A DNA stretch of 9,092 nucleotides from Lachnospiraceae bacterium. GTDB taxonomy: Bacteria > Bacillota > Clostridia > Lachnospirales > Lachnospiraceae. The notes below the pieces were generated by a model that saw nothing but the letters and a program-made list of their open reading frames with translations, had not been told where the DNA came from and ran no database searches. The translations under genes and the position numbers were made by a program. This document shows, one piece after another, positions 1 through 6,291 of the stretch (its first letter is position 1; each line of letters begins with the position of its first letter). The stretch lies in the NCBI GenBank assembly GCA_017959525.1, contig JAGDAL010000093.1, positions 1 to 9,092 of the forward strand, in the 5' to 3' direction.

Positions 1-255
1 CTTGCAGATGGAGACCGGGTAACGGTGACTTTTAACGGAGATGATGTACATGCTCCGGCCAACGGTATCTTTCGTTCCGTTGGAAAATATGTGGTTGTGG
101 TGACGGATGATGCCGGAAATGCAATCACGGAAGAATTCACAATTCGAATGTATCTGAATATGCAGGGGGGCATATTTATAGCATTGGCCATTGCAGTGTT
201 TGTGGGAGCAGGCGTCTATATGTATGTTTCCAGAAAAAGATTGAGGGTGCGTTAG
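1..255 (+). CDS. C-terminal part of a membrane-anchored surface protein with Ig-like end domain (partial)
   Basis: The reading frame is open from base 1 (Leu-Ala-Asp-Gly...) to a TAG at 253-255, so 84 C-terminal residues are visible and the start lies left of the window. A GTG at 25 is only an internal Val codon in a continuous frame, not a convincing start. Residues ~5-48 alternate hydrophobic and polar positions and contain GKYVVVVTDDAGN, a pattern typical of the last strands of bacterial Ig-like domains. One membrane helix follows at ~57-75 and then a short basic tail (SRKRLRVR). This predicts an extracellular domain held in the membrane by a C-terminal helix with the tail in the cytoplasm. 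There is no LPxTG motif. The stop lies one base before the VirB6-like start, so the gene is probably translated in the same operon and may be an accessory surface component. Exact function is unknown; the Ig-like label is pattern-based. Confidence 0.75.
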   Translation, partial: LADGDRVTVTFNGDDVHAPANGIFRSVGKYVVVVTDDAGNAITEEFTIRMYLNMQGGIFIALAIAVFVGAGVYMYVSRKRLRVR

Positions 256-256
256 A

Positions 257-2128
257 ATGTTTGGAATTGACATTGGCGATTTAATCATGGAGGGCGTCAA
301 TTATGTCCTCTACAACTTCATATATCGATTGTTCTATTACCTGGAAATCGTAATCTGCATGGCGATGGATTGGATTCAGGAGCTGATGGACGTCTTTACC
401 GGCGCCAGTATGGTGACTTATAAGACGAACTTCGGATCTACCCAGAACTATCTGATTAATATCTTTTTCAGTAATGGGGCAATTTCCGGCGTGTATTGGG
501 GAATGGCTGCTATCGGCGTGGTTTTGGCTTTTGTTTTTGCCATAATCTCTGTGATTCGGAAAGCCTTTGACATGGATGAAAAGGTGAAGATGTCCATCGG
601 ACAGATTCTGACCAATCTGTTGAAAAGCATCCTCTTAATCATCGGATTAAACGCAGGTATGACCGTCATCATTACAGCCACCAACGTATTGATGCAGTCG
701 GTGGTATACGTTTTTGACCATGCGACGGAAATTGCTAACGGAGAAGACCACAAGGAATTTACGGATGAAGAATTTGCGGCCATGGCCCGCATTTTCAATA
801 CCATCGGTAATTATTCCCTGAATCCGTCTTACAAGAATCGTTACAACATCAACTCCTGTTACAACGAGTTGCGGGGGGACCTGGCTTATCTGGCCAGTCA
901 GGGTGTTTTCGATTATTACTATGAGACCAAGGATGAAGAAGGCAACATCGTGCAGACCTGGCAGTCCGTGCTACAGCAGTTAGCCAATGCGGCAGACTAC
1001 TCTGTGGAAGCACCGGTGGATGTCTACAATGAAGGTATCGCCAATGCACTCTACGATTGCATGCAGATGTTGAAGACGGATACCTCCATTCGTCCATTAG
1101 CTTCCTACGACCGAATTGAAGTCTACGACGGAGACCAGGTGAAGTTGGGTCGAACCCTGTTTCTGATGGGAACCATGGGTAACGGTCTTACGGCAGCAGC
1201 CAAGAACGATGTCTATAACGAACATCCGTCCATGACCGATGCAGTCCGGGCACCGTATTACCGCGGAACCAAGAATGTGTATTCCATTAATGACGTGAAT
1301 AAGGATTTTGATATCGCTCTACATAAGACCAATTATATTTTGATCTATGTGGCGGGCGGAGCCATTGCTATGAGTATGGCACTTGTAATTGTTACGGCCA
1401 TTGCACGTATTTTTAACCTGTTATTCCTGTATGTAATTGCTCCACCGTTATTTGCAGTGATGCCGCTGGATGACGGTGCCAAGGTGAAGCAGTGGATGAC
1501 CGCATTTACGGTGCAGTGTTTCTCTGTATTTGGATCTGTGATCTCCATGCGGATTTACATTATATTCCTCCCGATTATCCTAGATCCGGGCTTGGTGCTC
1601 TCCAACAGTGTCATCATTGATTTGATCGGACGCGTGGTGATGATTTACGCAGGTATCGAAGCAATCACGAAGGCCAACGGTATCTTGACCGGTATCTTGG
1701 CGGATAGTGCTGGATTTCAGTCCATCAATGCCGGCGACATGTCCAACTATCTGAGAGGAAGCTTCGGTGGTCGTGCAATGAAGACACTTGGCGGCGGTGT
1801 GGATGCAGTAGGAAATGCTGCATTAGGAGCAGCCGCAGGCGTCGGCAAAGGTGTTGCAGCCGGTGCATGGCGAATGACCAAGGCCGGTGCCAAATTGCCG
1901 TTTAAGGCATTGGGTAAGATGTTTGGCGGAGGCGGTGGTGGAGCCGCAGGCGGAGCTGCCGGTGGAGCTGCCGGTGGAGCTGCCGGTGGTGCAGATGCCA
2001 CGAAGAAGCAAGCCGGTGCCAAAGGCGGTTCGGACTCCGGTAAGAAGCCGACGGCAGGACATGGCGGAAACACATCCGGTAAAGCACAAGTACCTCCCCC
2101 TATGCGAAGTATGAATGAAAAGAAGTAA
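257..2128 (+). CDS. VirB6/TrbL-like polytopic T4SS channel protein with Gly/Ala-rich repeat tail
   Basis: This 623-residue protein is probably the inner-membrane channel of a type IV secretion system. Hydrophobic segments lie at about 25-45, 78-102, 118-148, 358-382, 383-402, 417-441 and 450-472. A soluble, probably extracellular region (~155-355, rich in Tyr, Asn and Asp) separates the first and second membrane groups. The stretch LYVIAPPLFAVMPLDDGAK (391-409) followed by KQW resembles the conserved loop of Firmicutes ICE VirB6-like proteins (Mbov_0396/TrbL type); I recognise it by pattern, not by a search. The tail (~500-623) is Gly/Ala-rich, with AAGG repeats at ~562-578, and ends in a basic Lys/Gly region. 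An in-frame TGA at 242-244 makes ATG 257 the only reasonable start; a weak GAGGG lies at 243-247. The gene sits directly before a VirB4-type ATPase, the usual order in Gram-positive conjugation modules, which supports the call. Family membership is fairly sure; the substrate is unknown. Confidence 0.83.
   Translation: MFGIDIGDLIMEGVNYVLYNFIYRLFYYLEIVICMAMDWIQELMDVFTGASMVTYKTNFGSTQNYLINIFFSNGAISGVYWGMAAIGVVLAFVFAIISVIRKAFDMDEKVKMSIGQILTNLLKSILLIIGLNAGMTVIITATNVLMQSVVYVFDHATEIANGEDHKEFTDEEFAAMARIFNTIGNYSLNPSYKNRYNINSCYNELRGDLAYLASQGVFDYYYETKDEEGNIVQTWQSVLQQLANAADYSVEAPVDVYNEGIANALYDCMQMLKTDTSIRPLASYDRIEVYDGDQVKLGRTLFLMGTMGNGLTAAAKNDVYNEHPSMTDAVRAPYYRGTKNVYSINDVNKDFDIALHKTNYILIYVAGGAIAMSMALVIVTAIARIFNLLFLYVIAPPLFAVMPLDDGAKVKQWMTAFTVQCFSVFGSVISMRIYIIFLPIILDPGLVLSNSVIIDLIGRVVMIYAGIEAITKANGILTGILADSAGFQSINAGDMSNYLRGSFGGRAMKTLGGGVDAVGNAALGAAAGVGKGVAAGAWRMTKAGAKLPFKALGKMFGGGGGGAAGGAAGGAAGGAAGGADATKKQAGAKGGSDSGKKPTAGHGGNTSGKAQVPPPMRSMNEKK
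1940..1987 (+). repeat. 12-bp tandem repeat coding Gly-Ala-Ala-Gly units
   Basis: Three identical copies of ggagctgccggt run at 1952-1963, 1964-1975 and 1976-1987, preceded by a degenerate copy (ggagccgcaggc) at 1940-1951. The unit length is a multiple of three, so gain or loss of copies would lengthen or shorten the flexible tail of the VirB6-like protein without a frameshift. This looks like replication-slippage expansion in a low-constraint linker. Confidence 0.9.
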
Positions 2129-2137
2129 TCGTGAAAG

Positions 2138-2144
2138 AGCAGGA
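2138..2144 (+). promoter_or_regulatory. Ribosome binding site of the PrgI-VirB4 fusion gene
   Basis: The purine-rich AGCAGGA lies six bases before ATG 2151. An in-frame TAA at 2145-2147 excludes any start further upstream, so this site fixes the N-terminus and shows that the PrgI-like segment is truly part of the protein. Confidence 0.7.
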
Positions 2145-2150
2145 TAACTT

Positions 2151-5100
2151 ATGAGACTAATACCCGGCAAGACAAAAGTAAAAATTGAGTTATTCAAAGG
2201 TGTAACCATTGGCGACGTAATCGTAGGTGTGATTACGCTTGCTTTGGTTGCGCTTGTTGCGCTGTCTTCCTTCCCGGGACGGCTCTATATCGCTTTTGTT
2301 GTCTTAGCCATCGGAGCAGGTCTCATCTTCCGATTGGATGAAGAACCGACGTATATGCTGCTGATTCACTTCCTGCGTTACCTTGCGTATCCGAGAAGCT
2401 ATTTTCGCATCTACAGTGACAAGCAGATTCTTGCTATGGCACAGGGCAAAGAAAAGGAAGAATTCTTAGCGGAGCTGAATACATCCGAAGAGGATCCTTT
2501 TGCGGATATGACGGATAAGGAGCGAAAGAAAGCCGAGAAGGAACTCTGGAAAGAAGAAAATCGCATTCTTAAGAGTAAGTCTTCCACCGATGAAGAGAAG
2601 AACGAAGTCTGGAAAGCTAGAGCTGCCAGAAGCGCCAGAAAAAAGAAACAGAAGGCGGAAGCCAAAGGCGGTTCCTGGGATGAGCATTTTATCGAAGATG
2701 TGATTCCGTTTACCGGCGTGGGAGATGGCTTCGTCGAATACGATGGCAAGTACTACGGTACTGTTATTGAGATTGATCCGGTAGAGTTCCGGTTTTTCAG
2801 CGAGTTCCGCAGAAAGGCCACCATTGAGGAGCATGTGGGCAAGATCCTTCGTTCCATGCATGATGGCTTTACTGCCAATATCGTTAAGATCGAGCGACCG
2901 ATTATTTATGACAGTTACTTAGAGAAGGAATATGACAAGTTAGACGCATTACGTGCGTCTTATGAGAGTGGTCTGTTATCGGAAGAAGAATTGCAGGCCA
3001 GAGTAGAGATTCAGTATGACCGCATTGAGGCAATGCGGGATATTTGCTTTAAAGAAAAAGTGGTTCAGCCATTCTATTATCTGATGTTGTTCCACAGCGA
3101 TAAGCGCCAGTTGACGGTGGATACCAATCAGGCCTTGACGGACTTAAGAGAAGGAGAACTTCCGGTACGTCGACTGATGGATGATAAGGAATTGTGTGTA
3201 TTCTTAAAGTACACCAACTCCGTGGACTTCGAAGAGCGTGATATTGAGAAGTTGCGTCCGGAAGACTACATTGCCTGGGCAATGCCGGAGAATCTCAGTG
3301 TTACTACACGCTATACGAAGATTAACCGGATTATTACCCATACCATGCGGGTAGCAACCTATCCGTCCATCGTGGGCGATGCATGGCTTGCAGGTGTTAT
3401 GTCCATTCCGGGCACCAAGGTTGTAGTGAAGTGTACACCGATGGATCGGGCTGCATCCATTCGTGCCATTGACCGCTCCTTAGCAGAGTTACGTGGACAG
3501 TATTCCACCACCTCTGTGGATTCCAAGTTATTGGAATTGGAAGAACATATCTCCACTTTAAGCGAATTGCTGGTGACCTTGCAGCAGGATAACGAATCGC
3601 TGTTAACGGTGAATATCTATATCTCCATGTATGACGTGGTGAAGACATCCGGAGAGCCGGATGGCGAATTCGCCAAGAGTTCCATGCTTCCGGTCATTGC
3701 CGAGATGAAGAAGACCGTACGTCGTGCATGGCAGGAGACCGGCATGCGCTTAAATCCTATGGATTTTGCTCAGTTACAGGGCTTCATCGGTTCCCAGGTA
3801 TCTGCCTATGATCCGTTTATGAAGGATGGACGTGGAATACCTTCCAACACCATTGCCGGTATGTATCCGTGGATTTATGCCAACATCTCCGATGAAGGCG
3901 GTATCCAATTGGGTGAACACGACGGTGTTCCGGTATTCATTGATTTCTTCCGGAGAGATTCGGAACGTGTCAATTCCAACATGGTCATCATCGGTAAGTC
4001 CGGTGCCGGTAAATCTTACGGAACCAAATCCTTGCTGGTCAATATGGCTTCCGAGAATGCCAAGATTTATATCTTGGATCCGGAGAATGAATATACGGAA
4101 TTGGCAGAGAACCTGCATGGTAAGGTAATCAACGTGGGCAATGCGTCTCAGGGACGACTGAATCCGTTCCAGATCATCACTGCATTAGACGATGATGAGG
4201 CTGGAGAGGACAGTGCCGGCGGAAGCTTCGCAACCCACTTGCAGTTCTTAGAAGAATTCTTTAAGCAAATCCTTCCGGATTTGGATAAAGATTCCTTAGA
4301 GTATTTGAACTCTTTGGTAGAGCGTACCTACAACAACAAGGGCATTACCATAGAGACCAATCTGGCCAATCTGACACCGGCGGATTATCCGGTATTTGAT
4401 GACCTCTATGATGTGGTCTTAGAAGAGTTCCAGCGGACGGAGAATCAGTATCTTCGTACCATGCTGCAGACCTTAATGAATTATGTGGCCAAGTTCTCTA
4501 CCGGTGGACGTAACGCCAATATTTGGAACGGTCCATCCTCCATTTCGACGGAAGAGAACTTCACCGTATTTAACTTCCAGTCCCTGTTGTCCAACCGGAA
4601 CCAGACCATTGCCAATGCCCAGATGCTTCTGGTCTTGAAGTACATTGATAATGAGATTATTAAGAATCGCGACTACAACCGGAAGTATAACTTAAGCCGC
4701 AAAATCGTGGTTGTAATCGATGAGGCTCATGTCTTCATCGACACCAAGTTCCCGGCAGCGCTGGATTTTATGTTCCAGCTGGCCAAGCGTATCCGTAAAT
4801 ATAACGGTATGCAGATTGTCATTACACAGAATATCAAGGACTTCGTGGGAAGTGAGGAAATCGCACGGAAGTCTACGGCCATTATCAATGCCTGCCAGTA
4901 CAGCTTCATCTTCGGCTTAGCACCGAATGATATGGATGATTTGTGCCGGTTGTATGAGAAGGCCGGTGGCATTAACGAGGTGGAGCAGGAGCAGATTTTG
5001 AACGCTCCCCGTGGACAGGCTTTTGCCATTATGAGTCCAAGCAGTCGATCCGCCTTCATGGTATCTGTACCACAGAGCATGGTGGAGATGTTCGAGCATC

Positions 5101-5948
5101 CGGGTTATGTGAGCCATTATTTCACCGGCGAAGGTGGCAACGAGAATTGGGAGGACTTCGTAGCCAAGAGCCGAAGCCTTCACGAACAGAACGCCGGCGA
5201 GAAGGCACTTTCCACCGGTGTGGAAGAGATTGTACGACAGTCACGGAAGTCTTCCATTCATTTCGAAGAAATTTCTGCGGAAGAAGCAGATAAAATGGAA
5301 CCATTTGCGGAATTCAAGGGTATTACTTTTGAAGAGATGGAAGCCGAAGTGTCGGAAGCACCCAAATCCGCAGGTATTCATTTCGAAGAAGTTACAGAGC
5401 CGCAACCGGTGGCACCGCAACCGGAAGTACCACCACAACCGGTGGCACCGCAGGCAACGGGCTTACCACTGGATATCAACGGAATTATTGCTTTGGTTCG
5501 AGCAGAGGTGGAGCGGGAATTCGAAGCCAGATACAGCAGCATGATACCGCAACCGCAACCGACACCGATACCGATGCCGGAACCGATTGCACAACCGACG
5601 CCGGAGATGGATACCGCATCGATGACTGCAGAAGAAACGGAAGATACGGAGGAATTCGACAAGTTCTTCGACGAGGATTACATGGACGAGTCGCCGGAAG
5701 AGATGTCCGACATGCCGGAAGATGCTTCGATGGAAGAGATGTCCGAAGAGGAATCCTTCGATACAGAAGAAGAGGAATCCGGTGGATTCGAATTCGACGT
5801 TATGGCACTTCTGGAGGAACAGCTGGAGTCTTACAGCAATATGAATGTTGTGGAACGTATGGAAGAAATCGATGTGAACACGATGGAAATTACGGTAGAA
5901 GACTTGGCAGCTTATATCAAAGACAGACGAAAGAAAGTAGGAGCTTAG
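2151..5948 (+). CDS. VirB4-type T4SS ATPase with fused PrgI-like membrane domain and acidic C-terminal extension
   Basis: This 1265-residue protein is the likely motor ATPase of the secretion apparatus, acting at the cytoplasmic face of the membrane. Residues 1-90 look like a PrgI-family domain: two membrane helices (~21-41, ~44-61) followed by DEEPTYMLL and YPRSYF. A charged Lys/Glu linker covers ~95-175. Residues ~180-590 match the VirB4 N-terminal region. The RecA-like motor (~600-985) has Walker A GKSGAGKS at 615-622, Walker B VVVIDEAH at 853-860 and a downstream ITQN motif (891-894), so ATPase chemistry appears intact. Residues ~990-1265 form an extension absent from standard VirB4: three I-x-F-E-E motifs (1036, 1058, 1076), Pro/Gln-rich runs (~1083-1100, ~1130-1155), a Glu/Asp/Met-rich region (~1160-1212) and C-terminal helices ending in a basic KDRRKK. 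An in-frame TAA at 2145-2147 fixes the start. VirB4 identity is very sure; the PrgI assignment is by pattern; the tail's role is unknown. Confidence 0.95.
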   Translation: MRLIPGKTKVKIELFKGVTIGDVIVGVITLALVALVALSSFPGRLYIAFVVLAIGAGLIFRLDEEPTYMLLIHFLRYLAYPRSYFRIYSDKQILAMAQGKEKEEFLAELNTSEEDPFADMTDKERKKAEKELWKEENRILKSKSSTDEEKNEVWKARAARSARKKKQKAEAKGGSWDEHFIEDVIPFTGVGDGFVEYDGKYYGTVIEIDPVEFRFFSEFRRKATIEEHVGKILRSMHDGFTANIVKIERPIIYDSYLEKEYDKLDALRASYESGLLSEEELQARVEIQYDRIEAMRDICFKEKVVQPFYYLMLFHSDKRQLTVDTNQALTDLREGELPVRRLMDDKELCVFLKYTNSVDFEERDIEKLRPEDYIAWAMPENLSVTTRYTKINRIITHTMRVATYPSIVGDAWLAGVMSIPGTKVVVKCTPMDRAASIRAIDRSLAELRGQYSTTSVDSKLLELEEHISTLSELLVTLQQDNESLLTVNIYISMYDVVKTSGEPDGEFAKSSMLPVIAEMKKTVRRAWQETGMRLNPMDFAQLQGFIGSQVSAYDPFMKDGRGIPSNTIAGMYPWIYANISDEGGIQLGEHDGVPVFIDFFRRDSERVNSNMVIIGKSGAGKSYGTKSLLVNMASENAKIYILDPENEYTELAENLHGKVINVGNASQGRLNPFQIITALDDDEAGEDSAGGSFATHLQFLEEFFKQILPDLDKDSLEYLNSLVERTYNNKGITIETNLANLTPADYPVFDDLYDVVLEEFQRTENQYLRTMLQTLMNYVAKFSTGGRNANIWNGPSSISTEENFTVFNFQSLLSNRNQTIANAQMLLVLKYIDNEIIKNRDYNRKYNLSRKIVVVIDEAHVFIDTKFPAALDFMFQLAKRIRKYNGMQIVITQNIKDFVGSEEIARKSTAIINACQYSFIFGLAPNDMDDLCRLYEKAGGINEVEQEQILNAPRGQAFAIMSPSSRSAFMVSVPQSMVEMFEHPGYVSHYFTGEGGNENWEDFVAKSRSLHEQNAGEKALSTGVEEIVRQSRKSSIHFEEISAEEADKMEPFAEFKGITFEEMEAEVSEAPKSAGIHFEEVTEPQPVAPQPEVPPQPVAPQATGLPLDINGIIALVRAEVEREFEARYSSMIPQPQPTPIPMPEPIAQPTPEMDTASMTAEETEDTEEFDKFFDEDYMDESPEEMSDMPEDASMEEMSEEESFDTEEEESGGFEFDVMALLEEQLESYSNMNVVERMEEIDVNTMEITVEDLAAYIKDRRKKVGA
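5256..5390 (+). repeat. Repeated I-x-F-E-E motif block in the VirB4 tail (15-bp exact direct repeat)
   Basis: The sequence attcatttcgaagaa occurs exactly at 5256-5270 and 5376-5390, both coding IHFEE in frame (residues 1036-1040 and 1076-1080). A diverged copy coding ITFEE lies between them at 5322-5336 (residues 1058-1062). Spacings are 22 and 18 residues. The evenly spaced short motifs in a disordered-looking region suggest linear binding motifs, though function is not shown. Confidence 0.8.
5403..5452 (+). repeat. 17-bp direct repeat coding Pro/Gln-rich linker
   Basis: The 17-mer caaccggtggcaccgca is present at 5403-5419 and again at 5436-5452, offset by 33 bases and so in frame, coding QPVAPQ twice. 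It forms the first Pro/Gln-rich run in the VirB4 tail; a second, more diverged run follows at about 5546-5606. Confidence 0.85.
5696..5746 (+). repeat. 15-bp direct repeat in the acidic part of the VirB4 tail
   Basis: The 15-mer ggaagagatgtccga occurs at 5696-5710 and 5732-5746, a 36-base in-frame period coding EEMS at residues 1183-1186 and 1195-1198. It adds to the evidence that the acidic tail grew by local duplication. Confidence 0.8.
5939..5943 (+). promoter_or_regulatory. Ribosome binding site of the STAS gene, inside the VirB4 coding end
   Basis: AGGAG lies six bases before ATG 5950 and overlaps the last codons of the VirB4 gene, whose TAG ends at 5948. An in-frame TAG at 5938-5940 excludes a longer STAS protein. 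The arrangement predicts translational coupling of the STAS protein to the ATPase. Confidence 0.8.
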
Positions 5949-5949
5949 T

Positions 5950-6252
5950 ATGGATGTAAAATTAGTGGATCGTGGAAATGAAGGAGAATTGCTTCTGTCA
6001 GGACGTTTGGAAACTACCAACGCCAATGAAGCAGAGGAGTTATTCCTCCAGCTGGCCGACCGGTTTCAAGACATCACGCTGAATATGAAGGACTTAAAGT
6101 ACATCTCCAGTGCGGGACTACGTGTGTTGAAGAAGCTCTATATGAAAGTGCGGAACAACAACGGGGAATTGTCCGTCAGCAATGTTTCGGAGTATGTGAT
6201 GGAAGTTTTTGAGATGACCGGCTTTGCGTCAATTCTCAATATTAAGGGATAA
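5950..6252 (+). CDS. Single-domain STAS protein, anti-sigma-factor-antagonist type
   Basis: This 100-residue protein consists almost entirely of one STAS domain, the fold of SpoIIAA/RsbV partner-switching proteins. GELLLSGRLETTNANE (12-27) matches the first strands. LKYISSAGLRVLKKLY (49-64) is the diagnostic strand-loop-helix; by alignment from memory with SpoIIAA, where Ser58 follows Asp57, the phosphorylatable residue would be Ser54, and the preceding Asp is a Ser here. FEMTGFASIL near the C-terminus matches the conserved final helix. In characterised systems such proteins bind an unphosphorylated partner and are switched by a serine kinase and a PP2C phosphatase; neither is seen in this window. 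The gene begins one base after the VirB4 stop, with its ribosome site inside VirB4, so its level is probably tied to that of the ATPase. The fold is confident; the role here (control of sigma activity, or of the secretion machine itself) is unknown. Confidence 0.92.
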   Translation: MDVKLVDRGNEGELLLSGRLETTNANEAEELFLQLADRFQDITLNMKDLKYISSAGLRVLKKLYMKVRNNNGELSVSNVSEYVMEVFEMTGFASILNIKG

Positions 6253-6277
6253 CGTGGAACGACGCGGCACACAGGAT

Positions 6278-6283
6278 AGAAGG
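6278..6283 (+). promoter_or_regulatory. Ribosome binding site of the large secreted protein gene
   Basis: AGAAGG lies eight bases before ATG 6292. An in-frame TAG at 6277-6279 rules out a longer form, and no other start codon is available near the signal peptide. An ATG immediately followed by TAG (6284-6289) lies between this site and the true start, in another frame. The 39-base gap 6253-6291 shows no clear hairpin terminator or promoter. Confidence 0.75.
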
Positions 6284-6291
6284 ATGTAGAT

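Noticed and set aside
25..255. A complete 76-residue small gene starting at GTG 25
   Set aside because: The same frame continues without a stop to base 1, and the upstream residues keep the beta-strand pattern, so this is the end of a longer protein.
1747..2209. Several overlapping frames on both strands around the Gly/Ala repeat
   Set aside because: The GC-rich 12-bp repeat removes stop codons in all frames. The products are simple Pro/Ala, His/Arg/Leu or Gly/Ser/Thr repeats and overlap the VirB6 frame.
2943..2959. Perfect inverted repeat gacgca-ttacg-tgcgtc
   Set aside because: It is a 6-bp stem in the middle of the VirB4 coding region with no T-tract. Such short palindromes are expected by chance; it is not a terminator.
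3915..3930. Perfect inverted repeat gaacac-gacg-gtgttc
   Set aside because: It is a short stem inside the conserved VirB4 coding region upstream of Walker A, with no sign of an operator or terminator.
5463..6026. A 187-codon minus-strand open frame rich in His, Arg and Phe
   Set aside because: It is the antisense of the Glu/Asp/Pro-rich VirB4 tail, where GAA/GAG codons read as TTC/CTC and avoid stops. It spans the VirB4-STAS junction and has no domain.
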